64,000 bases of DNA from the NCBI GenBank assembly GCA_026119855.1, contig JAOWBW010001127.1, forward strand, positions 62,001 to 126,000, given 5' to 3'. The notes under the pieces are model-generated. The model worked only from the letters and a program-made list of their open reading frames with translations, searched no databases and was not told the DNA's origin. A program made the translations under genes and the position numbers. Shown here one piece after another: positions 11,905 through 22,754 of this stretch. Numbering within the stretch: position 1 is the stretch's first letter; each line of letters starts with the position of its first letter. Source of the stretch: Campanula takesimana (taxonomy: Eukaryota; Streptophyta; Magnoliopsida; Asterales; Campanulaceae).

Positions 11905-12118
11905 AAACATTCGTAAAGCAATAAAGTCGCATGGACCCTACTGGGAAAAAGGAAAAAAAACGAGACATCAGACTCTGGCTGGGGATAACAATCCTACAGG
12001 CACTATCCTGTATGAAGACCAAACATTCGTTAGAAAAAACGAGACATCAGTCTCCGGTTAGGGATAACGATCCTACGGATACTATCCTGTATGAAGACCA
12101 AACATTCGTAAGCAATAA
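11905..12118. repeat. 79-bp tandem repeat with flanking partial copies
   Basis: The block beginning CGAGACATCAG at 11961 recurs at 12040, 79 bp on, each with ATCCTAC and CTATCCTGTATGAAGACC. AAACATTCGT occurs at 11905, 12021 and 12100; the first and last are each followed by AGCAATAAAGTC. Confidence 0.85.
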
Positions 12119-12230
12119 AGTCATAGTGAGGACTCTATTGGTGAAAGGAGGTGAGGCCATACGCACGGTACGACAAGAAGCTTTAAGAATCAAGAACAAA
12201 ATTAGGGATGGATTCTAACTTCCTATAGAG

Positions 12231-12735
12231 TGCGCGTAATCGAATAATTTCTCGACAAACTATGGTACTTAGAGAGGCATAGTCCTCAGGATCGCAGAAT
12301 TCGGTAACCGGTAACAGAGACGGTATATCGGGACACAGGTGCCTCAAGCTCGCACGGGTTATGCCAAAACATGAGACACACGGTTTGAAGAATCCATCTT
12401 ATGTCGCGCGTGAATCACATAACTTTCTCGATAAACTACGGTGCTTAGAGAGGTATAGTCCTCGGCTTCACAGAATTCATTAATCGATAACACAGACAGT
12501 ACATCGGGACACAGGTGCCTCGAGATCGCACGGGTTACGCTAAAACATGAGACACACGGTTTGAAGAAGGCATCTTGCGTCGTCCGTGAATCACATAACT
12601 TTCTCAATAAACTACGGTGCCTAGAGATGTATAGTCCTCGGCTTCGCAGAATTCGGTAACCGGTAACACAGACTGTATATCGGGACATAGGTGCCTCGAG
12701 CTCACACGGGTTATACTAATAACTTTCTCAATAGT
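12231..12735. repeat. 176-bp tandem repeat, nearly three copies
   Basis: CTCGACAAACTATGGT at 12251 recurs as CTCGATAAACTACGGT at 12427 and CTCAATAAACTACGGT at 12603, exactly 176 bp apart twice. Each unit also has AGTCCTCGG-like, GTAACCGGTAACA-like, ATCGGGACACAGGTGCCTC and CACGGGTTA blocks. The last unit is incomplete. The unit length lies in the range usual for plant satellite DNA. Confidence 0.92.
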
Positions 12736-12824
12736 AAGGGTTTATGGACGTTTCCCTCCTTCAATTATAATTTTTAGGGTTTATGGACGTTTCCAACCTC
12801 TAATTATAAATTGATTTGGTTATT
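12736..12824. repeat. GGGTTTATGGACGTTTCC repeats, left of the L1 insertion
   Basis: Two direct copies of GGGTTTATGGACGTTTCC about 39 bp apart, each followed by a CCTC-AATTATAA segment. A second pair stands at 18958-19010, right of the L1, so the L1 split one repeat-rich sequence. Confidence 0.75.
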
Positions 12825-12841
12825 AATAAAGGATTTTATGA
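12825..12841. repeat. target-site duplication, left copy (L1)
   Basis: AATAAAGGATTTTATGA, 17 bp, identical to 18921-18937. It lies directly outside the poly(A) end of the L1. Confidence 0.95.
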
Positions 12842-13070
12842 TTTTTTTATTATTTTTTTTTTGGCGAAAAGAGGACGGTACCTCCCTATGTTTTATTAAT
12901 TAAGTAAAAAATTACAGAGCCATTGTGGGACATGACGGCCACAAACCACCGATAAGAAAAACAGGGGGAGTCCTTATACAATCTATAAGGTCCTCTACAA
13001 GTAGGGAGGGGGATACTAGCCTAGCCACGCTAACTAGCAGAAAATACAAAAATCTAGCCATATAAAAAAA

Positions 13071-16000
13071 CTATTTAGACCGAATATAGGGAATTCCCGC
13101 TCTATCAAGTCTGAAAGCTCCACGGCTAGCATGAGGAAGATGGGAAGGATTGATCCAAATCTGATTTCTCTTTGAATCCACAACAACATTAGCCAAACAA
13201 TCAGCCATCTTGTTTTACCTTCTCGGAAGATGTGCGAGATTTGGACATGCATATGTTCCAATATGAGAAAAATCTGTTGAATTATGTAGTATATCTCCCA
13301 AGGAATTTGATACACTTTAGTGATAATCTTCACAAGAACTTCAGAATCCAACTCCAACCAAACATGTGTTATGCCGAAGGAGTGAGCAAATCTTAACCCT
13401 TCAAGAGCTGCCATAGATTCAGCCCACATGTTGGTGCGGTGACCATAATAATTACCGAAGGCAAATATGAGATCCCCCATAGAATTTCTAATGATACCTC
13501 CACTCGAAGCTTCACCCGGATTGCCCCTAGAAGCACCATCTGTATTAAGTTTAAACCACCCAAGACAAGGTTTCAACCATTTAACCACTTTAATAACATT
13601 AGGTTTCGAGGCAGCACTAGGAAGGTGGAGAACACGATGAATATGGCCATCAAAAACAGGACAGTGGGGGGGAGGATGGAACGAAGAAGCAATAATCCGA
13701 ACCTGATTTATGATAGAAGAAGTGAGGGCCTGAGTAGATAACCGAGTGCCGTCAAAAACCCATTTATTCTTGTAATACCATAAGTACCAAGTGACAACTC
13801 CAGGGAGAATGTAGGTGATCCATTTATGGAAGGGGCTAGAATTCTTTGGACGTTTGAACCACCATAAAGAAAGAAGAGCACGAAAAGACCCCATACAAAC
13901 ATCCACACCACAAAGCTGAGCTAAGTGAGTCCAAATGGATTGAGCGACCTCTCCATGAACAAAACTGTGCTCTAGTGTTTCAAGGCTCGGGGATGAACAA
14001 CAAGTACACCTAGAAACAATTGGAATCCCCCGACGTTGAAGAGCATCATCCGTAGGCAAGCCCTTATGTAAGATCCGCCAAAGAAGAAGAGAATATTTAA
14101 GTGGTAGATGCTTGTGCCAAAGTGCCGAAAAAACTGAGCTAGTTACTTGAGGTTTATGACATTCACGCCAAGCCGAGGATATAGAAAATTTACCTGAGGG
14201 GGAAGGCTTCCAAATAATAACATCATCATTCCCATTAAGAGAAATATTTTGAGCCTCAATCAAAGAAACAAGCTGCTCACCAAATTGTTCTCTAATGTAT
14301 TCCACCCGAGGAAGATTATTCTCAAATAAAGTAAAGACCTCGACATGTTGTGAAGGAATAATAGGTTTTATCCCATCAAACCAATTTTCGTGAATGGAAA
14401 TCAGCCCTTGACCTATTCTCCACCCAATACGATCTTCCATAAAGTCTTTTACCCCAATCATATGCTTCCAAACATGAGATGCAAAGCTGGTAACAACGGC
14501 ATCCATCGGATGAATTTCAAAGCAGTATTTAGCCAACATAAACTTTGACCAAAGGGAAGATGTACCCCGAAGTCTCCACCACAGTTTCATGGCAAAGGCA
14601 GTCGAGATGTCCTCAAACTTTCTAATTCCCAAACCTCCATCAAGAGGACGGCTGGTTCGCTTCCAACCAATCCAATGACATTTCCGAGTCCCATCCAATC
14701 CGCTCCAAAAGAAATTCATAATGATTCTTTGCATAGCTGTGATAAAACTCTTGGGAGGATCTAAAACAGAGATGTAGTATAAGGGAATTGCTTGAAGACA
14801 AGATTTTATAAGTGTTAACTTCACACCATGAGATAAAATTTTCCCTTGCCAAGTTGCTAATCTCGTTTCCATTTTTTGGAGAGGGGAATTAAAAAGATTG
14901 TGTGTCTTACGGCCAACATATAACGGGCATCCCAAATACAAAATAGGGAGATCCTTTTTCTGAAAACATGTCACTTCCGCAATTATAGCATCCCGGGCAT
15001 CATCATTTTTTCCGGTCACAAAGCAAGATTTCCCAATACTAACAAGCTGTCCCGAGAAGGCTTGATATTTTTCCAAACACTCCATATGCATTTCAAGAGA
15101 ATCTTTTGCTCCATTACAAAAGATAATGATGTCTTCGGCATAGGAAAGATGAGACACAACAGGAGTATGAATATGAGCTCGAAATCTGAGTCTTGGGGTA
15201 GAGTAGTGAAGATAGTTTAACCCTCTACTCAAAATTTCAGCAGCAATAATAAATAAGCTAGGAGACAAAGGATCACCTTGACGAAGACCCCGGGTAGAAT
15301 GGAAAAAACCACAGCTTTCTCCATTCACAAGAACCGAAAACCAGCAACAAGAAATGCATCTATACACCATGTCCACCCATTCAATAGCAAAGCCAAACTT
15401 TTTTAAAACCTTGATTAGAGCAACCTAGGACATACGATCATAAGCCTTCGCCATGTCAAGCTTGATAGCAATATTGGAACCCCTAACTTTCCTTTTTAAA
15501 GAATGCATCATTTCCTGAGCTAACAAAATGTTTTCATGTATCACCCGCCCTTGAACAAAACCACTCTGATTAGAAGATATAATCCGAGGTAGAATCTGCC
15601 CTAATCTGGTAGTAAAGAGTTTAGTAATGATTTTATTAGAAAAATTACATAAACTAATGGGACGGAGATCAGAAAAGGATACCGGAGTTTCAATTTTTGG
15701 AAGAGTAACAATCAATGTACTTGTCCATGACCTCGGCATTTCAAAGCCAGCAAAAAACTCCCTTATAGCTCGATATAAATCCTCCTTGATGATGTCCCAA
15801 CAAAAGACATAGAAGACACCCATATAACCATCCGGACCAGCAGCACTTTGGCCATTCATCCCCATAATAATAGAGAAAACTTCCTCCATAGAAGGCATAG
15901 CTTTTAATGACTCATTTTCAGCATCTGTGATTAAGGTTGGGATAAGGTGGAGAAGATCATCATGTCCAACACTCTCCTCATTATTAGCCATCAATTGATC

Positions 16001-17197
16001 ATTATAAAATGCAACAACCTCATTTTGAATATCCTCCTTATGAGTAAGGAGGGCCCCTTCTCTATTCCAGATTTTATGCAAAAACAATCGCTGCCTCTTC
16101 TTTTTAACATAAGTATGAAAAAACTTGGTGTTACGATCACCTTCTTTAATCCATTTCACATTAGATTTTTGCTGCCAAAATGACTCTTCTATGGCTAAGG
16201 TATGCTGCAAATGAGCTTGGGCCAAACTCAAAGCCGCCCTATTTTCCTCCGAGGGATCCCTTTCCATCTCTTGCTCCTTGATAAGCACATCATCCTCAGC
16301 ATTAGCTACTTGTTGATCAATCCGCCCGAACGTGTTCTTGTTCCATAATGATAAATCCTTTCTGAGCCTAGCAAGCTTCTTTCCAAAAAGAACCATAGGA
16401 CGACCATCCATCCAATCAGCCCACGAACTTTTAACTATATTAAGGAAGGTAGGATGTTTTGTCCAAGCATTTAGAAACCGAAAAGAACCCTTACATAAAT
16501 CAGCCACCACCTGGATAGAAATAACCAACGGAGCGTGATTCGAGCAAGTTTCATTCAAATGCTTCACAGAGGTACAGGCAAAAGAATTAAGCCATGTCTC
16601 ATTGTAAAACACTCTATCAAGTCATTGTTGAATAGAGTGCCTACCGAGCTGCTTGTTCCACCAAGTATATTTTGAACCCGCATACCCAGCATCAATAAGA
16701 GACGTAACTTGAATAGTATCAAAAAACTCAGCTACTTGTCTATACTTAATAGGGCGCCCCCCAATCTTTTCATCTTGATCAAGCACCACATTAAAATCCC
16801 CACAAACCATCCAAGCAAGCTGAGTATCACTAATAGAAATTAAATCATCCCAAAGAATCCTTCTCTCAAACTTATTGCAGCGAGCATGCACACAAGTGAG
16901 GAGAATTGGAGAAGGCCATAAAGTATGAGCAACCTGAATAGTAAGAGCTTGGAAACTATCTTGCACAATATTGCACGTAAAACCATGTTTCCAGATAAAC
17001 CAAATCCTGCCACAAGCATTAGATACACCCCCCGAACATTGTAATTTTCGAACAAAAGAGTCCAGCTTTGATATGTGTTGCTTTGGCTCATAAATGGCCA
17101 TAGCCGAAGCATTATGAAGATGGAACAATTTTTTTATTCTTCTCACAGTGGCCTTGTTTCCAATTCCACGAAGATTCCAACTAAAAATAGCTACCAT
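13071..17197 (-). pseudogene. L1 ORF2: endonuclease, reverse transcriptase, RNase H (broken)
   Basis: About 1375 codons from ATG at 17197. Residues about 1-190: APE-type endonuclease start (SWNLRGIGNK; MVCGDFNVVL). Then RT (FFHTYVKKKRQR, SAAGPDGYMG, RPISLCNF, KLDMAKAYDRMS, GLRQGDPLSPSLFI, LSYAEDIIIF). Then a zf-RVT-like region and an RNase H (LNTDGASRGNPGEASSGG, AESMAALEGL, ELDSEV, FREG). Lesions: TGA 16622-16624 (CGA expected), TAG 15425-15427 (TGG expected), a one-base loss near 13212-13218 that moves the RNase H end into a frame closing at 13071. The RT box is YAED instead of YADD: one catalytic Asp is Glu. Both stops lie in one continuous frame. Confidence 0.92.
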
Positions 17198-17208
17198 TAA
17201 AAAACCAA

Positions 17209-18834
17209 TCAGAAAGAAAAAGATGGGAACTCAAACGAGTTAAGACGGGGGGAAGCAGATTTGCTCCTATTCTTTCGAGATGTCACCTTAATAAAACCAT
17301 CAGAGTCCATATTCTGATTGTTTTGAGATGCAAACGGTGTAGATCCATCCATGTCCGTAATGAAAGAAGAAGGAGGAGGTGTAACCCGAGGGGACAAATT
17401 CAAGGTATTAACCAGATTGACATTACTTTCATTTGAAAATTCAGGCCCCGTACTTGTATCATTATTCTCCTTATTTTGAGCATAATGACTAGTCACATTC
17501 TGAATGACATGCTCTTCATATTGGATCACACTAGGGTGCTGTTGATACACACTTTCACAAGCTTTCTTCAACGCTTGATTAACTACCTCGGGTAAAATCT
17601 GTCCTCTTTTAGCCACAAAAACCTTTTTACCATTGACATCTTGTTTATTTGAAGCATCATTCTGAGTAGAACTGTTGTCTGAGTCCCCTTTCTGATTAAG
17701 ACAAGCGTCTAATTCCACTTTCTGAGAACCAATGGGATGACCATCCTTAATCAAATCATCTGATTTGGCATTATTCTGCTCACCAGCAACTATCTCGGGG
17801 ACCACAATGGGTTCTTTAGACGGTTCTCCTACGGGCTTAGCAACATATTTTGTACCTTTCTCCTTAACGCCCTCACTTCTCTGCAAATTAGGGTTTATCT
17901 TGCGACAAGCAGAGATATCATGCCCAAGAACAAAACATTGCTTGCAATACTTTGGTATATTATCATATTCTACCTTTTGATAGAAACTCGAATAAGCATC
18001 ACCACAATCAATAAAAATTTCATTCGAAAGTTTCTTCAAAGCATCGATTTGAACCAAAATTTTGGCAATACTAGGTCTAGAAAACTCAGCAGTAGCTTTA
18101 TCAAGAGAAAGAGGGGTCCCAATCATGGATGCAGCCATGAAAAGAAAGGGCTTGTTTATGAGGTGAATGGGAAGACCATGAAACCCAACCCAAACTGGGA
18201 CAATAGGGGATTCTTGCTCCGGTCTCCATGACGGTGACCATGCTAAAGTACGCATAGGGAAACGATTTACATACCAAACATCTTTCATGAATAGACGCTG
18301 GAAATCCTCCTCCGTTGATAATTGTATTAGCATATGTCGATTATCCAAGTGCCCAAGTTTATAATTTCCTTTTAAATGAAATTTGGCGAAAGCAATCCTA
18401 GTATCCTCCATTGAAGGCCTACCATGACTGAATTTACCGACAAGAGAATATTTGAATGGTTTTGCAAAAGCATCAATTACCTCTTTTGAAAGCTTCACTG
18501 CAGGTGTGCCTTTATGATGTCCAGTTTGGAGAGCATTAAGAGTAACATCATTGTTTGTATAGCCCGTAGACCCACTATGAGGAGGATTATTCGGATGAGC
18601 AAAAAGAGCCGCAAAGGATTTGGAGATCCCAGTCGTAGATGAAGACGTTACAGGATTAGGGTTTACATGGGGCGCCGCTGCTTGAGGGGGTGCCGCATTA
18701 GGGTTTGCATGAGTTTGTTGCTCCGCATTAGTATTAGGGTTCGTGATAGGTGATGTAGGCTGCAAAGAAGGATTATAGTAAGGATTATGAGAGCTTGAAT
18801 TCATAAACGGGAACCAAACAGCCGGATTACCCAT
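17209..18834 (-). CDS. L1 ORF1 (DUF4283 and zinc-knuckle protein)
   Basis: 541 aa, open from ATG at 18834 to its stop. Residues about 20-70 are Asn/Pro/Ala-rich. About 120-275 is the DUF4283-type domain (PFKYSLVGKFSHGRPSMEDT; HMLIQLSTEEDFQRL; VPVWVGFHGLPIHL; VLVQIDALKKL-type stretch IAKILVQID). About 300-315 is a zinc knuckle CKQCFVLGHDISAC (CX2CX4HX4C). The rest is low-complexity, Asn/Ser-rich. It would bind the L1 RNA in the ribonucleoprotein (family role). The start is the first ATG after an 86-bp 5' UTR and lies 11 bp upstream of ORF2 on the other side. The same domain is found in the fragment at 22755-23520. No lesion seen. Confidence 0.9.
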   Translation of the reverse strand: MGNPAVWFPFMNSSSHNPYYNPSLQPTSPITNPNTNAEQQTHANPNAAPPQAAAPHVNPNPVTSSSTTGISKSFAALFAHPNNPPHSGSTGYTNNDVTLNALQTGHHKGTPAVKLSKEVIDAFAKPFKYSLVGKFSHGRPSMEDTRIAFAKFHLKGNYKLGHLDNRHMLIQLSTEEDFQRLFMKDVWYVNRFPMRTLAWSPSWRPEQESPIVPVWVGFHGLPIHLINKPFLFMAASMIGTPLSLDKATAEFSRPSIAKILVQIDALKKLSNEIFIDCGDAYSSFYQKVEYDNIPKYCKQCFVLGHDISACRKINPNLQRSEGVKEKGTKYVAKPVGEPSKEPIVVPEIVAGEQNNAKSDDLIKDGHPIGSQKVELDACLNQKGDSDNSSTQNDASNKQDVNGKKVFVAKRGQILPEVVNQALKKACESVYQQHPSVIQYEEHVIQNVTSHYAQNKENNDTSTGPEFSNESNVNLVNTLNLSPRVTPPPSSFITDMDGSTPFASQNNQNMDSDGFIKVTSRKNRSKSASPRLNSFEFPSFSF

Positions 18835-18920
18835 GGCTGCCGTCCGAAGCCTCTAGGGAAACCCTAGAGACGGGAAGAGAGAAACTGCTAGAGAGAGAAA
18901 TCTAGAGAGAGAAAAAATCC

Positions 18921-18937
18921 AATAAAGGATTTTATGA
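18921..18937. repeat. target-site duplication, right copy (L1)
   Basis: AATAAAGGATTTTATGA, identical to 12825-12841. It borders the 5' end of the minus-strand L1. Confidence 0.95.
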
Positions 18938-19040
18938 CGGTTTCCTTAATCCGTCTTAGGGTTTATGGACGTTTCCCACCTCCAATCGTAAATTTTTAGG
19001 GTTTATGGACGTTCCCAACCTCTAATTATAGATTGATTTG

Positions 19041-19345
19041 GTAATTTACGAGGTCTTCCAGACCAAATTTTGGAATTTTAGAGGCCTTCCGGGCCGGATT
19101 TGGTAGTTTACGAGGACTTCCGGACCAAATTTTGGAATTTTGGAGGCCTTTCGGGCCGGATTTTGTAGTTTACGAGGTCTCCCAGACCAAATTTTGGAAT
19201 TTTGGAGGCCTTTCGAGCCGGATTTGGTAGTTTACGAGGGCTTCTGGATCAAATATTGGAATTTTGGAGGCCTTCCGAGCCGGGTTTGGTAGTTTACGAG
19301 GTCTTTCGGACCAAATTGGTAAATTTTGGTAATTTCTTGAGGTCT
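19041..19345. repeat. 62-bp tandem repeat with alternating small hairpins
   Basis: GTAGTTTACG-like starts at 19041, 19103, 19165, 19227 and 19289, exactly 62 bp apart. Each unit holds GGTCTTCCGGACC (arms GGTC/GACC) and, about 31 bp on, GGCCTTCCGGGCC (arms GGCC/GGCC), separated by AAATTTTGGAATTTT. Base differences between units partly keep the arms complementary. Confidence 0.93.
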
Positions 19346-19429
19346 TCCGGACCCAATTGGTTAATTTTGGTGTAAGATACCTTTTATTTGGGTTTTAAGC
19401 ATTGTTGTTAGAGGAGTTTGAGTGTAATT

Positions 19430-20360
19430 ACCTATAGTCTAGGGCGTTGAGTTTTGATTGTTTAAGTTTAGAGATGTTTTAGATGTGATTTTCCCAATGT
19501 TGAGCGTAAGGATTCTGATTGTGAATTACCCAAAGCTGGGGTTTGAATGATTAGTATTGAATGTAAGGGATTTAATTGTGATTTACCCATAATTTGGGGT
19601 TTAAATAAATCTTATGTAGAATTTTAATTTGTAGATTACCCAAATTCGAGGTTTATTTGCATTTTACTTTGACTGTGAATTACCCAAGTTTTGGGGTTTA
19701 ATATGATTTTTTGATCGTAAAGATTTGGATTATAAATGACCCAAGTTTGGGGTTTAAGTTAATTCTTGTTGATTTGTAAGAGTTGTGATTGTAAGTTACC
19801 CAAGGTCGGGGGTTTGAATATGTTAACGTTAAACACGAGGGATTTGTTTGCAAATTATTTTGAGTGAGGGATTTGACTGTATTTACCTTGAATGAAGGGT
19901 TTGATTGCAATTTACCCAAAGTTATGGGGTTTGGTTGTTAATTACCCAGAGTTTGGGGTTTAAGTATGTTGATGTTAAAGATGGAGGATTTATTTGTACT
20001 TTACCCAAGGTTTAGGGTTTCAATGGTTATTTTTTGTAATTACCCTTGTTTGGGGTTTAAGTATATTTTATGTTGATCGTAAAGATTTTAAATGTAAATA
20101 ACCCAAGTTTAGGGCTTAAGTATGTTGGTGTTAACCTTAGAGGGTTTTGATTGTAAACAGTCTTTAGTAAGAGACTTGATTGTAATTTACCTTGAATGAA
20201 GGGTTTGATTGTTAATTACTTCGAATGAGAAGGTTTGATTGTTAAATACCCGAAGTTTGGGGTTCAAGTAAATTAAATGTAGAATACAAGGGACTTAGTT
20301 GTAAGTTGTTTTGAATGAGGTGTTTAATTGCAATTTACCCAAAGTTAAGGGGTTTGGTTG
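19430..20360. repeat. degenerate repeats, TTACCCAAAGTTTGGGGTTTAA type
   Basis: About fifteen spaced, imperfect copies of a motif like ATTACCCAAAGTTTGGGGTTTA, usually 40-90 bp apart, with AGGGATTTGATTGTAA-like links. No coding frame is supported. It belongs to the sequence split by the L1. Confidence 0.7.
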
Positions 20361-21134
20361 ATTAATTTTGTACTTAGGGTTTAATGACCTTAAATTGGGG
20401 TTTTCATGAAACTTGTAGATTTCAACCCAAGTTGATTGATTTATTTGTAGTATGTATAATGTATTGATTTTGGTGGTTTTGTTAAAAAACGCAATTTTCG
20501 TGTTAAGTAATTTTTGGTCCGAAAATGTTGTAATCTTTGACCGATCTTTGACTTGGTTGACTTTGTTAAAAGTGCTTTTTGTGTTGTTTGACTTTTGGTA
20601 GAGTGTAATGTACATTAGTGTTTCGTTGAGAAAGCTTATTTTGGATGAAGTTATATTTTTGTCTGTTAATTATTGAATTGTTTTGGACTTGTTTGTAGTT
20701 GAGTTGTCCTAGGTAGACTAGGGTTTTGAAATGGGATGTTCATAGTATTCGTTGGGAATTTTGGGGATTTCCTAGAGTAACAATTCATATATGTACATGC
20801 ATTATAAAGTAAATTGCTAGATTGATTGCATACCTTTGCTGTGTATACCTGTCTGTGTTTGTAGGTTATATTGCCGCCTTTGAAGTTGAGGGGCTCGTGT
20901 AGCATTGTGCATAGCTTGTGGGAGAGGACTCCAGAGACTGTTCGGGGCTTGATCAGATTTGATTGCACTGATATCAGGAGTGGTTATGGTGCGCGCCTGA
21001 GGGATTTAGTAGGCAATGTGAGGAGATGCCGGTGGCTCTTGAGGTCGGAGGTGGTGATGTAAAGGTAGCTTCCCCTCCTTGTTAATGTAGGTACTACGGC
21101 GATGATTCCGCTGTCGGGATGCCTAGTAGACTTG
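20361..21134. other. unclassified non-coding stretch
   Basis: About 770 bp without a supported ORF, RNA gene or terminal repeat. It may be the end of the element carrying the 62-bp repeats. A copia fragment begins at its right border. Confidence 0.4.
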
Positions 21135-22754
21135 GATAATTTAGTGGGAGTATTTTTGAAAAATACATTATTTATCTCTTTAATGAGATTGGTACTTGTA
21201 AAATTTTGGAAATTTTGCATGAGTTGTAGATAATGACAACTAACTTCGTTGCGATCAATCCTTGATAAGGATGAGCTTCAAGAGAATGGTACAAACTTTA
21301 TGGATTGGATCCTGAGCCTAAAAATTGTTCTAAGGCAAGAAGATAAGTTGTACATTCTTGATGGGCCTATTCCTAAAAGAACGTGGAGCCAATGCCCCTA
21401 GGGCGGAGGAGACAATCACAAGAAACATGAGTATGATTCTAGGGATGTGAGTTGTCTCATGTTCATGACTATGTGCTCAAAACTTCAACAAAGTTTGGAA
21501 CTTGTGGAAGCCTATTAGATAGGCGTGGAATTAAGAGACATGTTTCAAGAGCAAGCTAGGCAAGAGTGGTATAAAACCATTGTTGCATTCACTTCTTGCA
21601 AAATAAGTGAAGGGCAACAAGTGGAACCTCACATGCTTAAGATTAGAGGCTACGTAGAGCATCTTGAGAAACTTGGCTGTCCAATTGGATTAGAGCAAGC
21701 CACGGATCTCATTCTTGAATTCGTTTCCTAATAGTTATAATCACTTCATGATGAATTATAACATGCTTGGAATGGATAAAGAATCTCTCCGAGTTGCATG
21801 ACATGCTTAAAACTGCGGAGATGAAGATGGTGGAGAAAGGTTCTCCAGTGCTCATGGTTCATGAAGGGAAAAGGCAAATGCCAAAGGAAAGGCAAGACAG
21901 ACATTGTCTAAAGGAAATAATTGTGGCTAAAATTATAACTCGAATTGATGCAATTTGTAACGTGGCAATTGGATTGACCATTTAAAATTGTAATTAAAAT
22001 TCTGGATGATCAATAAATTAGAATGGTAGTGGGACTACCACTTGGGATATTTATGTTATAAAATAATCTTTTTAAATTTAATTATTGGGTATTGGATATC
22101 GGATGTGGATCCCACATTTGTAAAAATGTGCAATAATTAGTGGATTGAAAGATTACTTATAGTAAAGTTAGACCTACGAATGCTAATAATGCAATGGTTG
22201 CAGAATTGTTCGTAGAACACTGATAAAGTGACTTTACTCATGAAGTAGAATATATTATTTTGTTATAAGATAATGAAGGATATTTATTTCTTATTTGGAA
22301 TAAGAAAGGTGCTTTATTTATTATGATTTACTTCATTGTGTTATCATATAAATAAATTTTATATCCTAAATCTTGAAGAACAAAATAATAAATGAGACTA
22401 TAACATAAGTAATTAAATTCCTTATGCATTATTGTTTTGATCAAATAAATGATAAATGCATAACTAAAATTCCATGAGACGGAGTTTTAAAGTCATATGA
22501 TTTGGAATCATATGATTTATGCAAGACTTATTTTCTTGGACCAAGACCTCTTTTACTATTATTGGTGAAAGGCTAACATCTTACTTGACCTAATACATTT
22601 CGATGTATATGGTGCATTAAGTAGCAATGCTAAAAAGAGAATTATGGTAATACTTGGTAAAACTATTCAAAGATTCTGATAGAATCATGATGATGAAAAA
22701 TTAAACCAAGAATTTGACAGTCATTATTAAGGTTGTGAAATAGTTTCACAATGG
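21135..22754 (+). mobile_element. Ty1/copia fragment, same family as 33751-41442
   Basis: Aligns with the complete copia element from about 36580 to 38205 with small insertions and deletions. It covers the end of the leader, gag (21290-21730 and on; LRDMFQEQARQEWYKT, HMLKIRGYVEHLEKL) and the protease box WVLDIGCGSHIC (from 22086). The left end lacks LTR and PBS. The right end stops exactly after GTGAAATAGTTTCACAAT, where L1 sequence starts at 22755. Coding parts are broken in several places. Confidence 0.85.

Larger units (their letters stand above)
12842..18920 (-). mobile_element. full-length L1-type LINE with target-site duplication
   Basis: 6.08 kb non-LTR retrotransposon on the minus strand, flanked by a perfect 17-bp duplication. 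In order on the minus strand: 86-bp 5' UTR starting near 18920 (CTAGAGAGAG-rich), ORF1 (18834-17209), an 11-bp gap, ORF2 (17197-13071: endonuclease, RT, RNase H), a 3' UTR, and an A-rich tail at 12862-12842. ORF1 is open throughout; ORF2 has two stop codons, one frameshift and a changed catalytic residue. The complete 5' end and clean duplication mean that it arrived whole by target-primed reverse transcription and decayed afterwards. Confidence 0.96.

Noticed and set aside
13439..13741. Plus-strand ORFs over the L1
   Set aside because: Antisense shadows of ORF2; no independent support.
20871..21062. 63-aa ORF in the unclassified stretch
   Set aside because: Too short and without similarity I can name.
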